Shown here: positions 1 to 5,099 of the stretch, one piece after another
How the letters are laid out: each line of letters begins with the position of its first letter
Numbering within the stretch: position 1 is the first letter of the stretch
Notes under the pieces: generated by a model
Seen by the model: only the letters and a program-made list of their open reading frames with translations
What the model was told of the DNA's origin: nothing
Database searches by the model: none
Assembly (NCBI GenBank): GCA_030671095.1
Contig: DAOVAK010000140.1
Coordinates: forward strand, 1-7,061
Length of the DNA stretch: 7,061 nt
Direction: 5' to 3'
From: Deltaproteobacteria bacterium
GTDB taxonomy: Bacteria; Desulfobacterota; DSM-4660; Desulfatiglandales; HGW-15
Position numbers and translations under genes: made by a program

Positions 1-135
1 CGTGAATTGGTTATCTCCCAGTGGAGAGTCATCTACAGAATATCGAAAAAGAGCGTATACGTTTTATCAGTATTGGATTCACGCCAAAATATTGAAGATA
101 TCCTTCTGAAGAGACTCATTAATTCGAAATTATAA
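1..135 (+). CDS. RelE/ParE-family toxin, C-terminal fragment (cut by window edge)
   Basis: Frame 1 is open from the first base to a TAA stop at 133-135 and gives 44 residues. They begin RELVISQWRVIYRI and continue through VYVLSVLDSRQ to a helix ending LLKRLINSKL. This is the C-terminal pattern of RelE/ParE-superfamily toxins: an REL...WRVIYRI beta strand, a second strand of the VYVLSVLDSR type, then a short terminal helix. Family members are about 90-100 residues long, so roughly half the protein lies before the window. RelE members cleave mRNA on the ribosome and ParE members poison gyrase; the fragment does not show which applies. The partner antitoxin would normally lie immediately upstream, outside the window. 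No frameshift or early stop is visible in the part present. The family call rests on pattern recognition of a short stretch. Confidence 0.7.
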   Translation, partial: RELVISQWRVIYRISKKSVYVLSVLDSRQNIEDILLKRLINSKL

Positions 136-176
136 AACTAATCTTTGCTGAGAGAACAAGGCGTCAACAGGCTGTT

Positions 177-206
177 TTGAACTGACACCTTCTTTGGCGC
201 GATATT
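177..206 (+). promoter_or_regulatory. Weak sigma70-like promoter candidate for tilS
   Basis: TTGAAC at 177-182 and GATATT at 201-206 are separated by 18 bases. Each hexamer matches four of six consensus bases. A transcript would start near 213 and leave a leader of about 40 nt before tilS. The -10 element lies partly inside two copies of the 8-bp repeat (202-217). The matches are mediocre and the call is tentative. Confidence 0.25.
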
Positions 207-217
207 CCAGTATTCCA
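202..217 (-). repeat. Two units of the dispersed 8-bp repeat (minus orientation)
   Basis: Read on the minus strand, bases 210-217 are TGGAATAC and 202-209 are TGGAATAT. These are two consecutive units of the same octamer family (consensus TGGAGTAT) that forms the long tract at 1692-1771. Here it lies in the opposite orientation, just upstream of tilS. Confidence 0.5.
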
Positions 218-250
218 AACAGATAAGAGCTGAATTTTCCTTCAAATTTT

Positions 251-1642
251 ATGGACCCTATTAGAGATACAGTCCGAAAGGTCAAAGAGACCATATTCCG
301 ATACCAGATGTTAGATCCGGGGGATCTCTGTATTGTGGGGGTCTCAGGGGGGCCTGACTCTGTATGCCTTCTCCATATTCTACATGAACTCAGGGGGGAA
401 TTGGAAATCAGGTTAGTGGTGACCCATTATGACCACGGACTCAGGGAGAAAGAAGATGAGGCCGAGACCCGCTTTGTCCGGCGTCTGGCCTCGTCCTTGG
501 CTCTTCCCTTTGAGAGCGAAAAAGCCTCCTTGCTCAAAGAAGGCATCACATCTTCGGTGGAGGAAAGGGCGAGAAATGCGCGATATGCTTTTTTTGAAAG
601 GCTAAAGGATAAGCTGTTTGCTCAAAAGATTGCCCTAGGCCATAATCTGAACGACCAGGCGGAGACCGTCCTCATGAGGCTTTTAAGGGGTAGCGGCCCC
701 TCTGGCCTAACCGGTATTCCGCCGTCCAGGGAGAATACGATCATCAGGCCGTTAATTGAAATCCAACGTGAGGAAATTGAATCCTATTTAAAGGCCAGAG
801 ACCTCTCATATGTCATAGACAGTTCCAATCTTCAAACCGATTATCTGAGAAACAAGATCCGGCTGGAGCTCTTGCCGCAGCTACTGGAATACCAGCCCAG
901 GCTCATAGACCATTTGGGACAGTTAGCCCGCATCATGGGAAGTGACAATAAGTATCTGGAAGAGCACGCAGAAGACTGGGTGGCAAGAGAGGCCGAACAA
1001 AAGTTTGTAGGAGATATTTTGATACCCGTACAATCTTTCCTTGACCTCCCACCGCCTATCAGGAACCGAGTGACCAGACACTTACTGAGAAAGGTGCGCA
1101 AAAACCTTCGCAGGATAGACCACGGTCATATTGAATCTGTGCACATACTGGCCAAAAGCAAGAATCCACAAGGCATTTTGAATCTGCCTGACGGGCTCAC
1201 AGTCAAACGGGTATATGGCAAGTTGGCTTTCATGGCGGGCCATGGGGACAAACCCGTTGAATTGTATTATCGTCTGGATGGTGTTGGAACGTATTATCTT
1301 GAAGAGATTGGCCGATCCATAACCCTTGGGGAAATGGAACGGGATGCGGATTTGAACCTGCAGAATCAGGAATGGACGGCATATTTAGACGCTGACAAGC
1401 TTCAGTATCCGTTGATCTTAAGAAACTTTAGGCCAGGGGATAGATTTGTCCCCCTTGGAATGGTGGGACACAAAAAGATAAAGGATTTTTTCATAGACCT
1501 TAAAATCCCCTCTGAGATGCGGGCCGTGACACCCATATTGGTGAACCGGGATACCCCGGTCTGGATTTGCGGTCACAGGATTGACGACAGATTCAAGGTC
1601 ACGTCTGAGACAAGAAGAATCCTGAAAGTAGCCATTCACTGA
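251..1642 (+). CDS. tilS: tRNA(Ile)-lysidine synthetase TilS
   Basis: A 463-residue cytosolic enzyme that uses ATP to attach lysine to C34 of the CAU anticodon of a minor tRNA(Ile). The change converts both its charging and its codon reading from Met/AUG to Ile/AUA, and it is essential in most bacteria. The N-terminal PP-loop ATPase motif SGGPDS is at residues 32-37. THYDHGLR (58-65), LGHNLNDQAETVLMRLLRG (129-147), RPLIEI (166-171) and YLRNKIR (198-204) are the other family blocks. The middle helical region is followed by the TilS C-terminal domain with LRNFRPGDRFVPLGM (390-404) and KKIKDFFIDLKIP (408-420). Length is that of a full three-part TilS. The ATG at 251 is the only usual start possible, because an in-frame stop lies at 224-226. 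No clear Shine-Dalgarno sequence precedes it. The common cell-division and folate-synthesis neighbours (ftsH, folP) are absent downstream; the next gene converges on it. Confidence 0.97.
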   Translation: MDPIRDTVRKVKETIFRYQMLDPGDLCIVGVSGGPDSVCLLHILHELRGELEIRLVVTHYDHGLREKEDEAETRFVRRLASSLALPFESEKASLLKEGITSSVEERARNARYAFFERLKDKLFAQKIALGHNLNDQAETVLMRLLRGSGPSGLTGIPPSRENTIIRPLIEIQREEIESYLKARDLSYVIDSSNLQTDYLRNKIRLELLPQLLEYQPRLIDHLGQLARIMGSDNKYLEEHAEDWVAREAEQKFVGDILIPVQSFLDLPPPIRNRVTRHLLRKVRKNLRRIDHGHIESVHILAKSKNPQGILNLPDGLTVKRVYGKLAFMAGHGDKPVELYYRLDGVGTYYLEEIGRSITLGEMERDADLNLQNQEWTAYLDADKLQYPLILRNFRPGDRFVPLGMVGHKKIKDFFIDLKIPSEMRAVTPILVNRDTPVWICGHRIDDRFKVTSETRRILKVAIH

Positions 1643-1674
1643 CTCCACCTCTTTAGGCTTATTGTCAAGGCGCC

Positions 1675-1686
1675 GTTGAATTCAAC
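1675..1686. repeat. 12-bp perfect palindrome
   Basis: GTTGAATTCAAC reads the same on both strands and lies 33 bases after the tilS stop. Its position between convergent genes would suit a terminator stem. However, the arms are AT-rich, leave no loop unless the central pairs open, and are followed by only three T. A protein-binding site or chance are alternatives. Confidence 0.35.
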
Positions 1687-1691
1687 TTTGT

Positions 1692-1771
1692 GGGAGTATT
1701 GGAGTAATGGAGTGCTGGAGTATTGGAATATTGGAGGACTGGAGTAGTTGAGTAACGGAGTATTGGATTTG
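1692..1771 (+). repeat. Ten degenerate tandem units of an 8-bp repeat, consensus TGGAGTAT
   Basis: The tract divides without gaps into ten octamers: GGGAGTAT, TGGAGTAA, TGGAGTGC, TGGAGTAT, TGGAATAT, TGGAGGAC, TGGAGTAG, TTGAGTAA, CGGAGTAT and TGGATTTG. Most differ from the consensus at one or two positions, with positions 7-8 the most variable. Related short copies occur at 202-217, 3566-3589 and 3691-3714. The period of 8 is not a multiple of three, and the tract lies between genes, so it is not coding. Confidence 0.85.
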
Positions 1772-1873
1772 TTAGAATTGAAGAGGGTTCTATTTCAATA
1801 GATTATAAGAATTTCAAAAGGTTAATCAGAGACGTGAATTAAGGCAAGAATAGGGTATAAGGACCCGTCCAGG

Positions 1874-1897
1874 TTCAGGCCGCAAGCCGTTCCTGAA
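1874..1897. other. Short inverted repeat, possible small structured element
   Basis: TTCAGG at 1874-1879 pairs with CCTGAA at 1892-1897 around a 12-base loop. Flanking CCC (1864-1866) and GGG (1904-1906), with GGTC at 1898-1901 near the base, could extend it loosely. It lies 56 bases beyond the speD stop on the speD side of the gap. No T-run follows on either strand, so it does not look like an intrinsic terminator. Confidence 0.3.
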
Positions 1898-1952
1898 GGT
1901 CATGGGCAGGTAAAATCTCGGAAGGCAAACAAACAGAAGCCGGATCGGTCAG

Positions 1953-2342
1953 TCAACCAGCCTCTTGTTTATAGTTTATCTCCCCTTCCAGGTAATCCAT
2001 GAATCCTCTTTTCTGAAGCGTAATTTTGGGGTTCTTGGCACCAAAGAACTGGACCAGGTATTGGTAGGCCTTTCGATGATCCATGTGGTGACCACAGGTC
2101 TCAAAGGTCACTGCAGCGTAATTGAACTCTGGCCACGTGTGGACGGCGATGTGAGACTCGGCAATGGTAACGGTACCGCTAACCCCCCACGGTTTAAAGG
2201 TATGGAACGAGTGCCCTATCACTTCGGCTCCCATGAGTTCGACTGCCTTCAGCATCCCCTCCTTAATCTCATCTTCATGGGTAAGCCTGTCGTGATCGCA
2301 CTCATAGAGGTCTATGAGAACGAGGTCTAACAGGGCATACAA
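1953..2342 (-). CDS. speD: S-adenosylmethionine decarboxylase proenzyme, prokaryotic class 1B
   Basis: This enzyme decarboxylates S-adenosylmethionine to the aminopropyl donor for spermidine synthesis. It is made as a proenzyme that cuts itself and turns a serine into a pyruvoyl cofactor. From the start chosen here (129 residues) the core reads GVSGTVTIAESHIAVHTWPE. Cleavage is expected between Glu62 and Ser63, with Ser55, His68 and Cys83 as the other processing and catalytic residues. As I recall, these positions equal the Thermotoga maritima numbering exactly. The open frame extends three codons further to a GTG at 2351, but that codon lies inside the Shine-Dalgarno sequence. TTG at 2342-2340 has AAGGGGGTGA (2357-2348) ahead of it with a 5-base spacer. 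The gene follows mtnA after 156 bases. Its own promoter and leader are likely. Spermidine synthase is not in the window. Confidence 0.95.
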   Translation of the reverse strand: MYALLDLVLIDLYECDHDRLTHEDEIKEGMLKAVELMGAEVIGHSFHTFKPWGVSGTVTIAESHIAVHTWPEFNYAAVTFETCGHHMDHRKAYQYLVQFFGAKNPKITLQKRGFMDYLEGEINYKQEAG

Positions 2343-2347
2343 TTTCC

Positions 2348-2357
2348 TCACCCCCTT
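2348..2357 (-). promoter_or_regulatory. Near-perfect Shine-Dalgarno sequence that decides the speD start
   Basis: On the minus strand AAGGGGGTGA matches nine of ten bases of the ideal AAGGAGGTGA. Five bases (GGAAA) separate it from TTG at 2342-2340. The in-frame GTG at 2351-2349 is part of this element and so cannot use it. Confidence 0.7.
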
Positions 2358-2374
2358 ACTATTTTTATTTACGT

Positions 2375-2389
2375 GTTGAAGTTCTCAAC
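2375..2389 (-). other. Second short hairpin in the speD leader
   Basis: GTTGA and TCAAC arms (five pairs) flank a 5-base loop. It lies between the strong leader hairpin and the speD ribosome binding site. The stem is AT-rich and weak, and it is of interest only as part of a possible leader fold. Confidence 0.3.
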
Positions 2390-2400
2390 TCCTTTCAAAA

Positions 2401-2423
2401 CAATCCTCCTGCACGGAGGATTG
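2401..2423 (-). promoter_or_regulatory. Perfect 9-bp hairpin in the speD leader (attenuator or terminator candidate)
   Basis: On the minus strand CAATCCTCC (2423-2415) pairs perfectly with GGAGGATTG (2409-2401) around a 5-base GTGCA loop. TTTT follows at 2400-2397 and then G. The structure could end read-through from mtnA. If the promoter at 2474-2502 is used, it lies within the speD 5' leader about 45 nt from the start of the transcript. The arms carry a CCTCC and a GGAGG, so refolding could in principle affect ribosome access. The T-run is short for a strong intrinsic terminator. Confidence 0.55.
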
Positions 2424-2473
2424 CCCGGTAAACCCGGAAGATTTTAAGGGTTTTGCCCAGAAGATGAGCGCGG

Positions 2474-2502
2474 AGTATATGGCAAACTTTCTGTCAGGTC
2501 AA
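2474..2502 (-). promoter_or_regulatory. Strong sigma70-like promoter for speD, overlapping the mtnA stop
   Basis: TTGACC (2502-2497) and TATACT (2479-2474) are separated by exactly 17 bases. Each hexamer matches five of six consensus bases. The -35 box covers the mtnA stop codon (2501-2499). Transcription would start near 2467 and give a leader of about 125 nt before speD. It is the best promoter match I found by eye in the window. Confidence 0.55.
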
Positions 2503-3551
2503 GAACTTATCACCTCTTTCTCAAAAAACTTCCTTATTTGACGCCTGAAAGGAGGCCTGATGACTCCTTTCTCCGTAATAATGGCAGACACATACCGGTT
2601 TGGCGTGATATCAAATGCCGGGTTCATGGCCTTGACACCTGGGGGTCCAATCTCTTTTTTTCGGAAATGGCTTATCTCCTCAGAATTTCTCTCTTCTACG
2701 GGGATCTCCTCACCAGATTCAATGCTCAAATCGATGGTGGAGAGGGGGGCAGCCACATAGAAGGGAATCTTATTCTCCTTTGCCAATACAGCGACTTGGT
2801 AGGTCCCTATCTTATTCGCCACATCTCCGTTTGCGGCTATCCTGTCCGCTCCCGTGATGACCAGGTCCACCTTTCTCTGCTGCATGAACGATCCAGCCGC
2901 ATTGTCAGTAATCACGGTGACTGGAATTCCATCCTGCATCAGTTCAAAGGCCGTTAAGCGAAGCCCCTGGAACCAGGGTCTGGTTTCATCCGCCAGCACG
3001 TCTACCAGTTTGTTGGCCTCGCGGGCTGCCCTTACCACACCCAGCGCTGTCCCGTAGCCGCCTGTGGCCAACGATCCGGCATTACAGTGGGTCAAAATGC
3101 TCGCTTTTCTCGGTACAAGTTCTTGCCCATGTTTACCTATTCTTCGGTTGATCTCTATATCTTCCGCGAGAATCTTTTCCGACTCCTGCCTGAGGGCATT
3201 TTTGATTTCCGCTACAGACCTTGTGGCCATTTTCTCCACCAATCCTGACATCCTGTCTACGGCCCATTTCAGGTTAACCGCCGTGGGCCGAGCCTTTACC
3301 ATCTGGTCTGCCATTTTTCTAAACTGCTTCCTGAAAGCGTTGAACGAAGTAGCCCTAATGTTTTCAGCCCCTGAGGCCAAACCCATGGCGGCTGCCACGC
3401 CTATGGCTGGCGCACCTCTGATGACCATCTTCTCAATCGCCTTTATGACATCCCTGTACCCCTTGCAGGTATACCATTCGATCTTTCCGGGGATCTTTCT
3501 CTGGTCAATCATTCGAATACGCTTGCCATCCCATTCTATGGTCGGAATCAT
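2499..3551 (-). CDS. mtnA: S-methyl-5-thioribose-1-phosphate isomerase
   Basis: This cytosolic enzyme converts the aldose S-methyl-5-thioribose-1-phosphate to the ketose S-methyl-5-thioribulose-1-phosphate. That is an early step in recycling methylthioadenosine, the by-product of polyamine synthesis. At 350 residues it has the usual family length. Family blocks visible are RGAPAIGVAAAMG (45-57), HCNAGSLATGGYGTALG (155-171) with probable catalytic Cys156, DETRPWFQGLRLTAFEL (188-204) and TGADRIAANGDVANKIGTY (233-251) with probable catalytic Asp236. The fold is shared with eIF2B alpha-type subunits, but the Cys and Asp blocks favour the isomerase. The frame runs on to an ATG at 3602. The extra 17 residues (ending FQYANWRYY) come from repeat DNA, while ATG 3551 has GGAGGT five bases ahead and gives the family-like N-terminus MIPTIEWDG. 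Its position beside speD fits the pathway. Confidence 0.96.
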   Translation of the reverse strand: MIPTIEWDGKRIRMIDQRKIPGKIEWYTCKGYRDVIKAIEKMVIRGAPAIGVAAAMGLASGAENIRATSFNAFRKQFRKMADQMVKARPTAVNLKWAVDRMSGLVEKMATRSVAEIKNALRQESEKILAEDIEINRRIGKHGQELVPRKASILTHCNAGSLATGGYGTALGVVRAAREANKLVDVLADETRPWFQGLRLTAFELMQDGIPVTVITDNAAGSFMQQRKVDLVITGADRIAANGDVANKIGTYQVAVLAKENKIPFYVAAPLSTIDLSIESGEEIPVEERNSEEISHFRKKEIGPPGVKAMNPAFDITPNRYVSAIITEKGVIRPPFRRQIRKFFEKEVISS

Positions 3552-3556
3552 GTAAT

Positions 3557-3562
3557 ACCTCC
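3557..3562 (-). promoter_or_regulatory. Shine-Dalgarno sequence that decides the mtnA start
   Basis: GGAGGT on the minus strand lies five bases (ATTAC) before the ATG at 3551-3549. It supports that start over the in-frame ATG at 3602, which has no comparable element at suitable spacing. Confidence 0.75.
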
Positions 3563-3565
3563 AAT

Positions 3566-3589
3566 TGGCGTACTGGAATACTGGAGTGG
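3566..3589 (+). repeat. Three units of the 8-bp repeat upstream of mtnA
   Basis: TGGCGTAC, TGGAATAC and TGGAGTGG follow one another without gaps. They belong to the octamer family of the 1692-1771 tract and begin three bases outside the mtnA Shine-Dalgarno sequence, so they would lie in the mtnA leader. Confidence 0.55.
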
Positions 3590-3603
3590 CCCACTTCGCC
3601 ATA

Positions 3604-3618
3604 GTAGCCTGTGGCTAC
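3604..3618. other. Perfect 6-bp hairpin upstream of mtnA
   Basis: GTAGCC (3604-3609) and GGCTAC (3613-3618) flank a TGT loop. A mismatch interrupts extension, but some outer bases (3599-3600 with 3622-3623) could pair again. No T-run follows in either direction, so it is not an obvious terminator. It lies next to the octamer units and may belong to the same intergenic repeat element. Confidence 0.4.
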
Positions 3619-3690
3619 GACGGTTGAATGGAAGTGTTGTATTTCTTGCGCTGATTTGTCTGAAAGGCAGTAATTTCTATCTACTATCAA

Positions 3691-3714
3691 GTACCCCTCT
3701 ACTCCATCACCCCA
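3691..3714 (-). repeat. Degenerate 8-bp repeat units, minus orientation
   Basis: Read on the minus strand, TGGGGTGA, TGGAGTAG and AGGGGTAC are three consecutive octamers. Only the middle one is close to the consensus TGGAGTAT. They point opposite to the units at 3566-3589 in the same gap. Confidence 0.35.
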
Positions 3715-3849
3715 TGTCGTTAACCTCACCATTGGGCACGACGGAGCCATGGAGGGCGAGGGAGGCGGGAGATTGTGAAACCGGAGATCCGCCCGCAGGC
3801 TGGGAAGCCCGAGCGCGGCGCGAAAAAAAGGGTCGTTTCTGGATGGAAA

Positions 3850-4923
3850 CTAAGTGATTTTCTCTCGCCATCCATAGGGATCCTCCTTCTCCCCATACTG
3901 GATGGCTACGATCTCATTGTAAAGCTTTTGGGAGAGTTCGCCCATTTTGCCCCCAGCCACAACGTGGTCTTCTCTCCCGTAGGTTATCTGGCCGACCGGG
4001 GATATGACGGCCGCTGTTCCCGTGCCAAATGCCTCTTGAAGGCTTCCGTCTTTGGCAGCAGCGATGACCTCATCAATAGAAAGGGATCGTTCGGTCATCT
4101 TCATGCCCCAGTCCTTCACCATGTGGATAACCGAGTCCCTTGTGACCCCTGGCAGGATACTCCCTGTCAATGGGGCTGTAATCACTTCATCTCCTATCAC
4201 GAAGAACATGTTCATGGTGCCCACCTCTTCCACATATTTCCGCTCATTGGCATCGAGCCACAGCACCTGGGTAAACCCCTTTTTCTGTGCTTCCTTAGCG
4301 GCCAACAAGCTCCCCGCGTAATTGCCGGCGGCCTTGGCCTCACCCGTACTCCCCACAGCCGTACGAATGTATCTGTCCTCCACATAAATCTTCACCGGAT
4401 TCAGACCTTCCGGGTAATAGGCGCCCACGGGTCCAATGATAATAAAACAGAGATACTCGCTGGCCGGGCGAACACCAAGGTGTGGCTCGCTGGCCAACAT
4501 GGTGGGCCTTATATAGAGGGAAGTGCCTTCACTGTGTGGCACCCAATCCCTGTCCAGCAAAATGAGCTTTTTCATCCCCTCCATGACCAGATCAATATCC
4601 ACCTCCGGCATGACGAGCCTGGTGGCAGACCGGTTGAATCTCCTGAAATTATCCCTGGCACGGAACAGATAAATGGCGCCGTCTTGTGCCCGATAAGCCT
4701 TCATTCCTTCGAATATCAGCTGTCCGTAGTGGAGAGCCATGGCGGCAGGATTGATGTACAAATCGCCAAAGGGCACTATCCTAGGATCAAACCATCCCTT
4801 CCCCTCCACATAGTCTATAAGGAACATATGGTCCGAATAGATATCGCCGAATCCCAATTTGGATTCATCGGCGGGTTTTTCTTTTAACTGTTCGGGTTTA
4901 GCAGGGTTCACTTTAATTTGCAT
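3850..4923 (-). CDS. ilvE: Branched-chain amino acid aminotransferase (PLP fold type IV)
   Basis: This PLP enzyme exchanges amino groups between glutamate and the keto acids of leucine, isoleucine and valine. At 357 residues it resembles the longer, eukaryote-like BCAT group rather than the roughly 300-residue E. coli type. Visible blocks are LHYGQLIFEGMKAYR (64-78), SLYIRPTMLASEPHLGV (135-151), the PLP lysine in TGEAKAAGNYAGS (probably Lys197), LWLDANERKYVEEVGTMNMF (221-240) and the phosphate-binding GTGTAAVISPVGQI (300-313). ATG 4923 has tandem GAGGAG/AGGAG elements with a 6-base spacer. A promoter-like sequence lies about 40 bases upstream. It sits between the suf pair and mtnA on the same strand. 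Some bacterial BCATs also aminate the keto acid precursor of methionine, so a role in methionine salvage is possible; the sequence alone cannot show this. Confidence 0.95.
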   Translation of the reverse strand: MQIKVNPAKPEQLKEKPADESKLGFGDIYSDHMFLIDYVEGKGWFDPRIVPFGDLYINPAAMALHYGQLIFEGMKAYRAQDGAIYLFRARDNFRRFNRSATRLVMPEVDIDLVMEGMKKLILLDRDWVPHSEGTSLYIRPTMLASEPHLGVRPASEYLCFIIIGPVGAYYPEGLNPVKIYVEDRYIRTAVGSTGEAKAAGNYAGSLLAAKEAQKKGFTQVLWLDANERKYVEEVGTMNMFFVIGDEVITAPLTGSILPGVTRDSVIHMVKDWGMKMTERSLSIDEVIAAAKDGSLQEAFGTGTAAVISPVGQITYGREDHVVAGGKMGELSQKLYNEIVAIQYGEKEDPYGWREKIT

Positions 4924-4929
4924 GACGTT

Positions 4930-4940
4930 CTCCTCTCCTC
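4930..4940 (-). promoter_or_regulatory. Tandem Shine-Dalgarno elements of ilvE
   Basis: GAGGAG followed directly by AGGAG on the minus strand, with AACGTC (6 bases) before the ATG at 4923-4921. The proximal copy has the usual spacing. Confidence 0.7.
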
Positions 4941-4960
4941 ATCTAGACCCTGGATATTCC

Positions 4961-4990
4961 TTTATAAAGCCTATCTTTAACTGGCATCAA
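4961..4990 (-). promoter_or_regulatory. Sigma70-like promoter candidate for ilvE
   Basis: TTGATG (4990-4985) and TATAAA (4966-4961) are 18 bases apart and match four and five consensus bases. Transcription would start near 4954 and give a leader of about 30 nt. The -35 box falls within the heptamer repeat at 4982-5002. Confidence 0.4.
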
Positions 4991-5002
4991 GTATCCAGCA
5001 TC
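4982..5002 (-). repeat. Three units of a 7-bp repeat, consensus GATGCTG
   Basis: On the minus strand GATGCTG, GATACTT and GATGCCA follow one another without gaps. A further GATGCTG lies at 5019-5025, separated by a CTCCG/CGGAG hairpin (5004-5016). The period and consensus differ from the 8-bp family elsewhere in the window. Confidence 0.45.
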
Positions 5003-5003
5003 T

Positions 5004-5016
5004 CTCCGAGCCGGAG
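5004..5016. other. Small GC hairpin between sufB and ilvE
   Basis: CTCCG and CGGAG form five pairs around a 3-base loop. Identical CCAGCATC octamers (plus strand) flank it at 4995-5002 and 5018-5025. No T-run follows, so termination of the suf transcript here is unproven. Confidence 0.35.
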
Positions 5017-5099
5017 GCCAGCATCGCTCAGTTGAAAATAGTCCGATCTTGTTATGCCAGACGCACAAAGTAGCAAGGAAGCCCCATCGCGCTATCCAG

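Larger units (their letters stand above)
1643..1952. other. Convergent intergenic region without a supported gene
   Basis: This 310-base gap separates the ends of tilS and speD. It holds a 12-bp palindrome, an 8-bp tandem repeat tract and, near its right end, a short inverted repeat. The stretch at about 1772-1860 is AT-rich with no feature I recognise. No tRNA, known ncRNA core or convincing intrinsic terminator (GC stem plus T-run) is visible on either strand. Confidence 0.6.
3552..3849. other. Intergenic region between ilvE and mtnA without a supported gene
   Basis: These 298 bases hold the mtnA ribosome binding site, two short clusters of the 8-bp repeat in opposite orientations, a perfect 6-bp hairpin, and a strongly GC-rich block at about 3735-3825 followed by seven A (3823-3829). 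I see no convincing promoter for mtnA on the minus strand, so mtnA may depend on read-through from ilvE or on a promoter I do not recognise. Short open frames here have no family-like sequence. Confidence 0.55.

Noticed and set aside
1692..1771. CRISPR array
   Set aside because: The units are only 8 bp, contiguous and degenerate, without spacers, and no cas genes are present.
1861..1911. Signal recognition particle RNA or another known ncRNA
   Set aside because: The GGAAGGAAGCA-like core of the SRP RNA is missing and the pairing is short. No known ncRNA signature is visible.
3505..3750. Small minus-strand gene upstream of mtnA
   Set aside because: It consists of octamer repeat and hairpin sequence, overlaps the mtnA start, and has no ribosome site or recognisable motif.
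3823..3850. Intrinsic terminator after ilvE
   Set aside because: GTTTC/GAAAC (3835-3850) gives only a five-pair AT-rich stem that includes part of the stop codon, and five bases separate it from the run of seven T on the minus strand. That is too weak to list as a terminator.
3775..4887. Long open frame on the plus strand, antisense to ilvE
   Set aside because: It lies almost wholly opposite a clearly conserved aminotransferase, begins in repeat-like GC-rich DNA and shows no family motif. It is a by-product of the codon use of ilvE.
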